From: Spirochaetales bacterium
GTDB lineage: Bacteria; Spirochaetota; Spirochaetia; DSM-27196; SLST01
NCBI GenBank assembly: GCA_007130265.1
Contig: SLST01000548.1
Coordinates: forward strand, 1-13,464
Direction: 5' to 3'
DNA: 13,464 bases
Below are positions 1 to 7,617 of this stretch, in pieces (the stretch's first letter is position 1; each line of letters opens with the position of its first letter). Below the pieces are notes generated by a model. That model saw only the letters and a program-made list of their open reading frames with translations. It was not told the DNA's origin and did no database searches. Made by a program: the position numbers and the translations under genes.

Positions 1-152
1 ACTGCACGTTCTCGCTACAGCGGAGCGGCGAGAGGTTAAGGTAGCAAAATGCAGGGGGGTTGTCTACGCGGTCGGCGCGATTGCTCGCAGAGCGCGACTG
101 TCTGCGGGATCTGGTGAAGCCGACCCGCAACTCAGGCGCCGCGTCGAGGGAC
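1..152. other. Short stretch downstream of gpsA with no recognisable gene
   Basis: No convincing reading frame, RNA gene or intrinsic terminator was found here. The minus strand just past the gpsA stop has a few GC-rich inverted repeats (for example GCTC-TGC-GAGC near 90-100), but none is followed by a T run, so it is unclear where the ndk-pepF-gpsA transcript ends. Reading frames that cross this stretch have the arginine- and proline-rich composition typical of shadow frames in high-GC DNA. Confidence 0.5.
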
Positions 153-1244
153 TCATGGCTCTTCTGGCGTTCCGACGAGGCTCTCCAGGAGTTCGTCGAG
201 TGCGCCGACGGCGTCGGCCTCCCGGTTCAGGATGCGGTAGACGGCGTTGGTTATGGGTAGTTTCAGCTCGTGCCGGAGCATCAGCTCGCGGGCTCCGCGC
301 GCGGCGATCACGCCCTCCGGCAGGTAGCCGACTTCGTCGATCCGATCGATGAGGTCGTCGATGCTCGCAAATCCCTCGAGGATCGCCTTCTCGACGATCT
401 CGCGCCCGAACCGTCGGTTTCGGCCGTATCGGCTGCGGCAGGTCACGTCGAGGTCGCCCACGCCCGCGATCGAGGTAAAGGTCTCCGGGTGCGTCGCTCC
501 GAGTGCCACGGCCAGCGTCTGGATCTCGTTCAGTCCGGAGGCGAGCAGGAGGCTTTCCGTGTTGTCCCCGAACTGCGCCCCCGTTACGTGGGTGAGCGAG
601 TCCATCACACCGAAGGCGATCGCGATGACGTTCTTCATCGCGGCCGATACCTGTACGCCAATCACGTCGAGCGAGCTGAAGACCATGAGTGGTCGGCGGC
701 CGAGCAGTCGTCTGAAGCGGATCGCGTTTTTCGGGTTCAGTGATGCGCTGATGAGGCCGGTGAGTTTTCCGCGTGAAACCTCCTCCGCGTGGCTTGGCCC
801 GGAGATGTAGACGAGATTTCCCTTGTAGAATCCCGGTAGGTAGTCTTCCAGGGTCGGCAGAATGAGACGAACCCCTTGTCTCGTGTGGATGAACCCTTTG
901 GTCAGTACGCCGATCGTCGTCCGACCTTCGCAGATTTCCGGCGCCGCGAGCAGCCGGCGGACCGTCGCAAGGATGTGCAGCGAGGGAAGCGCGAGAACGA
1001 GATACTCCTTGCCGGAGGCGACCGCCAGGAGGTCGGTGCTCGCGGCCAGATTCCCGGGCAACGGGACGTCGGGCAAATAGCGATCGTTCACCCGCCGCGA
1101 CGAGATGCCGGTCGCCACGTCCGGCTCGAATGCCCAGAGCTGAACGTGGTGTCCGTGCTCCGCAAGGACTTTGCCGAGCGCCGTGCCCCATGCGCCGGCG
1201 CCGACGATTCCGACGCTTCTAGCCAGAGGTCCGTTCCTCCACAA
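153..1244 (-). CDS. gpsA: Glycerol-3-phosphate dehydrogenase [NAD(P)+]
   Basis: Cytosolic enzyme that reduces dihydroxyacetone phosphate to sn-glycerol-3-phosphate, the backbone for phospholipid synthesis. The N-terminal Rossmann fold begins VGIVGAGAWGTALG (residues 11-24 of the longest form). Other family marks are TKGF (115-118), SGPSHAEE (148-155), the catalytic lysine in AAMKN (Lys204) and the C-terminal block GVGDLDVTC (261-269) followed by RN (275-276). At 363 residues it is slightly longer than the usual 330-350. The start is uncertain. The annotated start is TTG at 1244, inside the end of pepF. A GGAGG at 1236-1240 lies 9 bases before an in-frame CTG at 1224-1226, which would give the more typical N-terminus MARSVGIVG. 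It is the last gene of the ndk-pepF-gpsA cluster and is probably translationally coupled to pepF. Confidence 0.96.
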   Translation of the reverse strand: MWRNGPLARSVGIVGAGAWGTALGKVLAEHGHHVQLWAFEPDVATGISSRRVNDRYLPDVPLPGNLAASTDLLAVASGKEYLVLALPSLHILATVRRLLAAPEICEGRTTIGVLTKGFIHTRQGVRLILPTLEDYLPGFYKGNLVYISGPSHAEEVSRGKLTGLISASLNPKNAIRFRRLLGRRPLMVFSSLDVIGVQVSAAMKNVIAIAFGVMDSLTHVTGAQFGDNTESLLLASGLNEIQTLAVALGATHPETFTSIAGVGDLDVTCRSRYGRNRRFGREIVEKAILEGFASIDDLIDRIDEVGYLPEGVIAARGARELMLRHELKLPITNAVYRILNREADAVGALDELLESLVGTPEEP

Positions 1245-3012
1245 GCGACGCGAACTCCTCTGCGCGGGCGGCGATCACGTCGATGCCGCTCTGCCAGAAG
1301 CCCGGGGCCTCGATGTCGAAACCGACGCTGCCTGTAACGTCGTTGGCCGTCGCGCGGCCGGTCATCTGGAGCAGCTGCCGGTACTTTGCGGGAAAGCCCT
1401 GCTCGTCCTCCCGATAGGTCGCGTAGAGACCGAGTCCGAAAAGCTGACCGAACGCGTACGGGAAGTTGTAGAACGAGAGATCCGCGCTGTAGTAGTGCGA
1501 CTTGACTGCCCACATATAGGGGTGAAGCGCGTCCCTGTCGAGTCCATCACCATACGTGTCGAGCTGCGCCTGCGTCATGAGCTCGCAGAGCTCCTCAGGG
1601 GTGAGTTCGCCCGTCTTCCGCCGCTCGAAGAGCGCCTGTTCGAACCTGTAGCGTGAGAGGATGTCGACGATTACCTGGGTCGTACTCTGCAGAAACAGCT
1701 CGAGGACGGCAAGTTTGTCGTCGTCCGAGCCCTCCGCCACCGCGCGGTTGAAGACGATCGTTTCACAGAAGATCGACGCGGTCTCCGCGAGCGTCATCGG
1801 GTAGTCCTGCTGGATGTACGGCAGGTCCTTCAGCACGTGACCGTGGTAGCCGTGGCCGAGCTCGTGCGCCAGCGTGAACAGACCGTCGAAGCTTCCGTCG
1901 AAATTGGCGAGGATTCGGCTCTCTGCGGGCCTTGGCATTGGGGCGCAGAAGGCTCCCCCTACCTTGCCCTCGCGGGGCTCCGCGTCGATCCATCGCTCGC
2001 TGAACGCGCGTTCGGCGAATTCCCCCAGATCCTGCGAGAAGGTGCTGAACTGCTTCAGGATGAAGTCGCGTGCGTCGGCGAAGGTCCACGTCCGCGTAGT
2101 TCCGCCGACAGGCGCGAAGAGGTCGAAGAATGCAAGCCGCTCCTCGCGCATCAGCCTTGCCTTCGTCTTCAGGTAGCTACGGAAGATGCCCAGGCTCCTC
2201 TCCATTGTGGAGATCTGAGCGTCTAGTGTCGCGCGCGATATGCGCGCCTGCTTCGCAGCGTGATCGAGCGGGCTCTCGTACCTCCTGCGCTCATCGAGGA
2301 TCACGGTAAAGCCCTTCACTCCGTTCAGCGAAGCGGCGAGGGGTATCTCCATCGATCTCCACGCCTCGATCTCCTTCTCGAAAGCCTTCTTCCGGACTGC
2401 CCGATCCGGATCCATCGCGAGTGACCGCAGCTGGACGACGGTCTTCCTCTCCTCACCTTCCCAAGGCCAGGAAAGGTTGCTCGAGATCGTGCCTTGGAGG
2501 CGTCCCCACGCATCCGCCCCCGGGCGCTGCAGATCCGACGCGAGATTCTCCTCGGCTACCGTCATCTGTCTTTTCGCGAGATCCGCCTCTTCCTCGAGGA
2601 AGAAACGGAAACGGTTGATCGCCTTCGATCTCCCTGCGAGCTTGTCGAGCTTCTTGCGCAGCGGGTGGATCGCGTTGCGGAAGCGAACCTGTGCATCCTT
2701 CAGCGGGAGCCCGTCCTTCTCGATCGAGGAGAGCTCGGCAAGTGTCCTCGTATCCTTTGTGTTGACCGAGTAGTTGCAGTAGATGTACGCCTCGAGCGTG
2801 CCGTAGAGCCCGATCGCGGTGTTCATCTTCTTGAGTACGTCCTTGATCCACTTGTCGGGCGATTGCTTCCTCGAAGCCGAGTCGTCGATCCTCTTCAGAA
2901 GTGAAGCGCACGCCTTGCGAAGCGCCTTGCGATCCTCCTGATACTGTTCGCTCTCGTATCCCGGGTAGACCGAATCGAGCTGCCAGCGGGGAGTGTCAGA
3001 ACCACTCGGCAT
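1219..3012 (-). CDS. pepF: M3 family oligoendopeptidase F-type zinc metallopeptidase
   Basis: Cytosolic zinc peptidase of 597 residues that by family hydrolyses short peptides and takes part in peptide turnover. The zinc site is visible as HELGH (His383, Glu384, His387), with the third ligand Glu410 in MTLAETAS 26 residues after Glu384, the M3 arrangement. The C-terminal part has family marks such as HPYMWAVKSHYY and FYNFPYAFGQLFGLGLY (about 497-530). There is no signal peptide. The length fits the oligoendopeptidase F / PepF-related M3B group (about 560-610). The ATG at 3012 overlaps the end of ndk by 17 bases and is preceded by GGACGG, a modest ribosome site. The 3' end overlaps gpsA. Physiological substrates cannot be read from the sequence, and the symbol is a family-level call. 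Confidence 0.93.
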   Translation of the reverse strand: MPSGSDTPRWQLDSVYPGYESEQYQEDRKALRKACASLLKRIDDSASRKQSPDKWIKDVLKKMNTAIGLYGTLEAYIYCNYSVNTKDTRTLAELSSIEKDGLPLKDAQVRFRNAIHPLRKKLDKLAGRSKAINRFRFFLEEEADLAKRQMTVAEENLASDLQRPGADAWGRLQGTISSNLSWPWEGEERKTVVQLRSLAMDPDRAVRKKAFEKEIEAWRSMEIPLAASLNGVKGFTVILDERRRYESPLDHAAKQARISRATLDAQISTMERSLGIFRSYLKTKARLMREERLAFFDLFAPVGGTTRTWTFADARDFILKQFSTFSQDLGEFAERAFSERWIDAEPREGKVGGAFCAPMPRPAESRILANFDGSFDGLFTLAHELGHGYHGHVLKDLPYIQQDYPMTLAETASIFCETIVFNRAVAEGSDDDKLAVLELFLQSTTQVIVDILSRYRFEQALFERRKTGELTPEELCELMTQAQLDTYGDGLDRDALHPYMWAVKSHYYSADLSFYNFPYAFGQLFGLGLYATYREDEQGFPAKYRQLLQMTGRATANDVTGSVGFDIEAPGFWQSGIDVIAARAEEFASLVEERTSG

Positions 3013-3445
3013 TTCCGTCCTCGTAGTCGATGATCTCCTCGTCCTTGAAGAAGAGCCCGATCTCCCGCTCGGCGCTTTCGGGAGCGTCGGAGGCGTGGAT
3101 GATGTTCAGCTGTGTCTGGGTGGCGTAGTCGCCGCGAATGGTTCCCGGCTGGGCCTGATCGACCTTAGTCGCGCCGCACAGCAGTCTGACCCGACTGATA
3201 GCTTCCTCGCCCTCGAGCACCATCGCGATGACCGGCGCCGACGTGATGTACCCGGTGAGCTCGCCGAAGAAGGGCTTCTCCCGGTGCTCTGCGTAGTGCG
3301 TCTCCGCGAGTCCGGGGGGGATCTGCATGAGTTTCATCGCGATGATCCTCAGCCCCTTTCGTTCGATTCGTCCGAGGATCTCGCCGACGATCCGGCGCTG
3401 CAGTGCGCCGGGCTTGAGCATGGTAAAGGTCCGCTGTGTGGCCAT
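2996..3445 (-). CDS. ndk: Nucleoside diphosphate kinase
   Basis: Transfers the terminal phosphate of ATP to other nucleoside diphosphates through a phosphohistidine. The chosen ATG at 3445 gives 149 residues (MATQRTFTMLKPG) and is preceded by GGAGAGAG, a good Shine-Dalgarno site. The frame stays open upstream to 3484, but that extension runs through the promoter and is rejected. The active-site histidine is His117 in NIIHASDAPESAEREI, followed by LFF. Lys11 of the LKPG motif corresponds to the nucleotide-binding lysine. Two positions differ from the commonest family sequence: KPG instead of KPD near the N-terminus, and HASD instead of HGSD at the active site. Both are conservative and do not suggest loss of function. 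It is the first gene of a cluster with pepF and gpsA and has its own promoter just upstream. Confidence 0.97.
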   Translation of the reverse strand: MATQRTFTMLKPGALQRRIVGEILGRIERKGLRIIAMKLMQIPPGLAETHYAEHREKPFFGELTGYITSAPVIAMVLEGEEAISRVRLLCGATKVDQAQPGTIRGDYATQTQLNIIHASDAPESAEREIGLFFKDEEIIDYEDGNAEWF

Positions 3446-3474
3446 TCTCTCTCCTGATTGAGGTATCGCGCAGG

Positions 3475-3503
3475 AGTATATCACGGCCGGTGAGGGTGGT
3501 GAA
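3475..3503 (-). promoter_or_regulatory. Sigma70-type promoter for ndk-pepF-gpsA
   Basis: On the minus strand TTCACC (3498-3503) is separated by 17 bases from TATACT (3475-3480). That is 4/6 and 5/6 matches to the consensus boxes at ideal spacing. The start site would fall near 3468, leaving a leader of about 23 bases with GGAGAG before the ndk ATG at 3445. The -35 box lies only about 18 bases past the stop of the preceding gene, with no terminator between, so read-through from the cyclase operon is also possible. Confidence 0.65.
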
Positions 3504-3521
3504 CCGGGTGCCGCTCTGTGT

Positions 3522-3974
3522 CTACGCGCCGGCTTTCATGCCGGTCAGCGCTTCGTTGGTCTCGCGGAAACGACGGACGACGACCGGCAGGACTTCCAGC
3601 GCTACTTCCGGATGCGCCTCCATGAAGCTGCGGAAGTCCCAGGAGCTCAGCACGAGGCAGGTCGTAGGTTCCACCGCGATGACGTCAGCCGTCCGATTCG
3701 CGCCGTCGAGCACGGACATCTCGCCTATAACCTCACCGGGGCCGTGAGTCGCAAGCTCGATGCGTCTGCCGTCCTCACTCGTCTTCACGACCTTGACCTT
3801 GCCGGTGACGATCACGAAGAGGCCGACGCCGGGGTTGCCCTGCCGAACGATCGTGTCGTCCGCCGCAAAGCGCCGTTCAACGCATGACTTCGCGATACCC
3901 GTCAGGAACCGCGGACTGAGAGAGCCAAAGAGGCTTACCGCCTTCAGGGCGTCGACCATCTCCTGATGCTGCAT
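3522..3974 (-). CDS. Stand-alone cyclic nucleotide-binding domain protein
   Basis: About 150 residues made of little more than one CRP-type cyclic-nucleotide-binding beta-barrel. The phosphate-binding cassette is intact: GEVIGEMSVLDGANRTADV, with Gly84, Glu85 and Arg94-Thr95-Ala96 (numbering from the ATG at 3974), the residues that contact the cyclic phosphate in this family. After the C-helix (about 115-140) the protein ends; there is no helix-turn-helix, kinase or channel domain, so it is not a CRP/FNR transcription factor. It follows the cyclase gene by 8 bases, which suggests that it senses that enzyme's product and passes the signal by protein contact. An alternative GTG start at 3989 would overlap the cyclase stop by 7 bases and add five residues. 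Neither start has a strong ribosome site. The output partner is unknown. Confidence 0.88.
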   Translation of the reverse strand: MQHQEMVDALKAVSLFGSLSPRFLTGIAKSCVERRFAADDTIVRQGNPGVGLFVIVTGKVKVVKTSEDGRRIELATHGPGEVIGEMSVLDGANRTADVIAVEPTTCLVLSSWDFRSFMEAHPEVALEVLPVVVRRFRETNEALTGMKAGA

Positions 3975-3982
3975 GCGCTTTC

Positions 3983-6900
3983 TTAGCACCCGATCGTGCC
4001 GGTGTCAAGGCCGGCGCCGCGGAGCTCACCCTCGATTCGGCCGAAGAGCGGAACGCTGAGAAAACCGGCTGCGAACCGCGCTTCACCGAGTGCCGCGAGC
4101 TCATCGCGCAAATGCTCTGCGGCTCTACGGCGATGGTCTGCCCTCTGCCCGTCGGTGGCGGCGGTGCGTGATCGGTGATAGTGGTAGAGCATGAGGTCCC
4201 GCTTGGCGAGCAGCACGGAGCTCTTCAGGAGGAGATCGGCCTCCTGAAGAAAGAACTCTGCCGCCTCGCGGTCGTCTTCGGTGAATCCGGCCGAGACGAT
4301 CGTCATCAGGATCGTGAACACCGGATACGTCGCCGTCAGCAGCAGCCCCGTGGTGAGCCCCGCCTCGGCAAAACGTCGGGCTCGCTCGACATCGTTCTGC
4401 ATCAGCGCGCAGCTTGAGAGCGTACGGTAGGCGTCGATGCGGTCGAAGTCGTTGCGGACCTGCGAGGCGTGAAACTCCGCCTGTTGGAGGCGCCGACTCG
4501 CTTCGCTCTCCTCGCCGAGGAAGTGATGCGCGGTCGCAAGACGTGCGTTGATCTGGCTGATGGTCGCGAGATTTCTCGACGGTCCCTCGAGTACGACCTG
4601 CTCTGTCTTTGTGAGCGTCTCCCAGTCACACAGCGAGAAGTGAGCAAGGCCGAGCAACAGGTGGAATCCGTACCAGGTATCGGAACGTTCCTGGGCTCCC
4701 GGCATGGCCGCCCGCAGCAGTTCGAGCGCCGCGCGGTACTCGCCGCGCATCAGATGGTGCTCGGCCAGCGAACCGGTCAGGCGTGATCCGGAGAATGACT
4801 GCTCCTCCTGATGTTCCAGCGCCCGGATCTTCTCAGTGATCCGGTCCACCTCGTCGGAGTTGTTCCGCAGCAGCTCGGATGTCGACATGATCTCGAGCAC
4901 ATTCTGCACGCTGAAGGTTCCCTTCGCCGCTCGCGTGTAGTTTGCTACCGCCTTCGTCCCGCAGAAACGCGCCTTGTCAAAGCTGTACGCCTTCATGTTA
5001 TGGCCGGTCAACAGGTGGTAGGCCCTCCCGGCGTAGAGCGGGCTCCGCATGCGGACGGCGAGCTCGATCATCTCCTTCAAGAGCGAGTCCGCTTCCTCGG
5101 TGATGCCATTGTTGAACAGCAGGGCGGACTTCAGGAACATCAGCCGCATGAAGCGGTCGGGGGACTCCTGCCGAAGCGCCTCGATCAGGGGATCGAGGTA
5201 GGAAAGATATTCGAGATTGCTCGTGCAGTTCTCGCAGTGCTCGATCGCGTCCGACGCCCGGTCGTACTCCTCAGCCCGCAGCAGGTGGAGCAGGAGACGC
5301 AGGGGATGCGGGTCGCCCGCCTCCTCCATCAGGTCGGCGACTATTCGGTGGAGAATCTTCTTGTTGTAGTTCAGGAGGCTGCTGTAGAGTGCCGTCTTGA
5401 ACAGGTCGTACCTGAACGCATACTGCTCGCCGTCGCGAAGAAGGACTCCGTTGCGGAGGAACACCTCGATCGCCGGCTCCACGATATCCGGGTCGCCGTC
5501 AGTCGTCTCGTGCACGTGACGAGCGTCGGACAGACTGAAGTTGAGTGCGAACACCGACAGCTTCTTCAGCAGATCACGAAGAACCGGTTCGTACGATTCA
5601 AGAGAGGTAAGGAAAATGTTCTGAATCGTCGACGGCAGACTCTGGGCATCACGATTCTCCTTCGCGTACCGGACGTACTCACGGATGAACAGCGGATTGC
5701 CCTGAGCGTTGTCCATGATCGCGCGCACGATATCCATTTCGAGGCTGTCGCTCGCGATCGCCTGCACGAGCTGAAGCGTGTCCTCGCGGTCGAGCGATGG
5801 CAGCTCCAGAACCTCAAGCTCGCCGAAGACCTCGCGAATCGACTCGGGTACCGTCCGGTTGAGCAACAGGAAGAACGGAAAAGTGTCGGCGTTTCGCAGG
5901 TAGAACTGGAAGAAGTCGTGGCTCGACTTGTCGATGACGTGCAGATCGTCGACGCAGAGGAGCGTTGAATAGGGCGCGCTCAAGCGGCTCTTCACGATAC
6001 TCTTCAGGACAAGATAGAGTACGACGAAGGCCTGGTTGTCCTGCTCTCCGGTACCACCCGCCACGAGGGATGCGAAACTGAGTGCGGTTCGATGTTCCAC
6101 GCCAAGCGTCTGTTCGACCGTGTCGGCGATCTGATCGATTGGCTGATCTTCGTCTATGGCGAAGTAACTCTTCAGCAGGTCTATGATCACGGCGAACGGG
6201 CGCGTGCCGAACTGACGTGCGCGAGCGTAGAGCACCCCACGGCCGAACTCCGGCAGCTGCCGCAGCTTGCGGACGAACTCGTGAGCCACTCTCGTCTTGC
6301 CGATTCCGGCCTCGCCGGCGAGGACGTAGCCGGCGGCCTTCGCGGGGTCGTGGCGAAGAAAGGAGCGCAGAATCGTGTCGAGCTCGTGCTTACGTCCGAT
6401 GAAGATCGAGTCGTCGTCATTCGGTTGGGGGTTCAGCCCGCGAACCTCATACGCGAGCATCGATCCGTCCTTCCCGCGGGCGTGCACGGGCATCGCCTCA
6501 GAGAAGGCGAAGTCCGACTTGCATCGTTCGTACGTGCCCGACGACACGAGCACCGCATTCGGGTTCGCCGCGGTCTGTAGCCTGCTCGCGATCGCCATGG
6601 CGTGGCCGGTCACGACGTCGTGCTCGCCACGGCGTCCGGTCGTCACGAGCCCGCTGTTGATGCCGATACGGAATGCGATCGCCTCCCGGTCCGGCCTCTG
6701 CTGGTTGAGCCGCCCAACGCGCTCGAGAAACTCGAGGGCCGCGTTTATCGCGCGAGCCGGATCGTCCTCGTGGAGCTCAGGCACCCCGAAGACGGCAACG
6801 AGTGCGTCGCCGATGTACTTCTCGACCGTCCCCCCGTAGTGATGGATGATCGACTCAAAAGCCCCGAAGACCAGGGACATGAGGCCATCCATCTCCTCCG

Positions 6901-7000
6901 GATCCATCCGCTCGGAGAGCGCAGTGAAGTCCTTCATGTCGGCAAACAGCACGGTGGCGGTGCGACGCTCTCCGGTGCGCAGGTTCTCCGGGGCCGACAT
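3983..7000 (-). CDS. Class III adenylate/guanylate cyclase with AAA-type ATPase and TPR-like repeats
   Basis: Soluble 1005-residue multidomain protein, similar in layout to mammalian soluble adenylyl cyclase but with only one cyclase domain. Residues 12-187 are the class III catalytic domain: metal-binding Asp21 (FADMKDFT) and Asp65 (KYIGD), and Lys61 at the purine-contact site. The usual N-x-x-x-R transition-state pair is A-x-x-x-R (Ala136, Arg140) in GHAMAIASRL, so the asparagine is missing. Residues about 198-400 are an ATPase module with Walker A GEAGIGKT (229-236) and Walker B LLCVDD (347-352). A winged-helix-like stretch and a long helical region with TPR-like character fill about 480-980. 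There are no membrane segments. The ATG at 7000 is preceded by GGGAAGG, 14 bases after the previous gene. It is probably a cyclic-nucleotide generator or a regulator derived from one; the activating signal is unknown. Confidence 0.9.
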   Translation of the reverse strand: MSAPENLRTGERRTATVLFADMKDFTALSERMDPEEMDGLMSLVFGAFESIIHHYGGTVEKYIGDALVAVFGVPELHEDDPARAINAALEFLERVGRLNQQRPDREAIAFRIGINSGLVTTGRRGEHDVVTGHAMAIASRLQTAANPNAVLVSSGTYERCKSDFAFSEAMPVHARGKDGSMLAYEVRGLNPQPNDDDSIFIGRKHELDTILRSFLRHDPAKAAGYVLAGEAGIGKTRVAHEFVRKLRQLPEFGRGVLYARARQFGTRPFAVIIDLLKSYFAIDEDQPIDQIADTVEQTLGVEHRTALSFASLVAGGTGEQDNQAFVVLYLVLKSIVKSRLSAPYSTLLCVDDLHVIDKSSHDFFQFYLRNADTFPFFLLLNRTVPESIREVFGELEVLELPSLDREDTLQLVQAIASDSLEMDIVRAIMDNAQGNPLFIREYVRYAKENRDAQSLPSTIQNIFLTSLESYEPVLRDLLKKLSVFALNFSLSDARHVHETTDGDPDIVEPAIEVFLRNGVLLRDGEQYAFRYDLFKTALYSSLLNYNKKILHRIVADLMEEAGDPHPLRLLLHLLRAEEYDRASDAIEHCENCTSNLEYLSYLDPLIEALRQESPDRFMRLMFLKSALLFNNGITEEADSLLKEMIELAVRMRSPLYAGRAYHLLTGHNMKAYSFDKARFCGTKAVANYTRAAKGTFSVQNVLEIMSTSELLRNNSDEVDRITEKIRALEHQEEQSFSGSRLTGSLAEHHLMRGEYRAALELLRAAMPGAQERSDTWYGFHLLLGLAHFSLCDWETLTKTEQVVLEGPSRNLATISQINARLATAHHFLGEESEASRRLQQAEFHASQVRNDFDRIDAYRTLSSCALMQNDVERARRFAEAGLTTGLLLTATYPVFTILMTIVSAGFTEDDREAAEFFLQEADLLLKSSVLLAKRDLMLYHYHRSRTAATDGQRADHRRRAAEHLRDELAALGEARFAAGFLSVPLFGRIEGELRGAGLDTGTIGC

Positions 7001-7014
7001 GAACCTTCCCGCTG

Positions 7015-7608
7015 TTACTTCGACGCGGCAAGGAGCTGGTCGAGCTGTTCTTTCGCCTGGTCGACTACCTGGGCGTACTGGGCCTGCAGACGCTGCAGGT
7101 TCTGGTTCAGAGCCTGCGCGAACTCCGGATCGTTTGCCGGATCGAGTCTGACCTGCCGGCCGGTCTGCTCAGCAATCTGTTGCTCCTTCTGACGCAGTCG
7201 CGGCTCGAACTGCTGACGCAACCGTTCGGTGAGCTGATTCTTCGTGTCAAGGTACTGCTGCAGGTACTGGATGACCTGCTCCATCAGTCCTTCGACCATG
7301 CGCCGGTCCCGGATGACCGCCTGCAGGCCCCGCTGGACGAGGTTGAGCCGCTGAACGTCGCTCTCCTGGCCCGGCAGTGCCAGGTGAGACGTGATGACCT
7401 GGTAGAACCCTTCCTTTGCGGCCTTCAGCTTCTGCTTGTCCAGCTGTTTCAGCTCCCGTGCGACATCGACCGATTGATCCTCGAGAAACCTTCCAGCGAG
7501 ACGCATGCCCGCCTGGCGTGCCTCGTGCGCATCGAGCCGGGTCTTGTCGCCTTTGACGTCGGCGGTGCGCTCGAGCGCGAGCTCAAGGGCACTCTTGATT
7601 TCACTCAT
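7015..7608 (-). CDS. Conserved-looking helical protein of unknown function
   Basis: 197 residues, almost all predicted helix, rich in Gln, Leu, Glu and Arg. It begins MSEIKSALELALERTADVKGDK, an N-terminus I associate with an uncharacterised protein seen in spirochaetes and some other bacteria (recollection, not a search). Residues about 85-195 show heptad-like spacing (for example MEQVIQYLQQYLDTKNQLTERL and LNQNLQRLQAQYAQVVDQAKEQLDQLL), suggesting a coiled coil. There is no signal peptide, membrane segment, metal motif or nucleotide-binding loop. The ATG is preceded by AGGA at good spacing, 9 bases after the cyclo-ligase stop and 14 bases before the cyclase gene, so it is very likely co-transcribed with both. 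I do not assign a function. Confidence 0.85.
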   Translation of the reverse strand: MSEIKSALELALERTADVKGDKTRLDAHEARQAGMRLAGRFLEDQSVDVARELKQLDKQKLKAAKEGFYQVITSHLALPGQESDVQRLNLVQRGLQAVIRDRRMVEGLMEQVIQYLQQYLDTKNQLTERLRQQFEPRLRQKEQQIAEQTGRQVRLDPANDPEFAQALNQNLQRLQAQYAQVVDQAKEQLDQLLAASK

Positions 7609-7617
7609 AGCGACATC

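Noticed and set aside
36..56. Similarity of TTAAGGTAGCAAAAT to a conserved 23S rRNA segment (CTAAGGTAGCGAAATT)
   Set aside because: The flanking bases do not continue the rRNA match on either side, so it is a chance short similarity.
64..1191. 375-codon minus-strand frame overlapping gpsA
   Set aside because: It is very rich in Arg, Pro and Gly with no family motif, and covers the clear gpsA frame; it is a frame-shifted shadow.
4811..5968. 385-codon open frame on the plus strand antisense to the cyclase
   Set aside because: It lies entirely inside the well-supported cyclase gene, has no recognisable domain, and its composition is that of a complementary-frame shadow in high-GC DNA.
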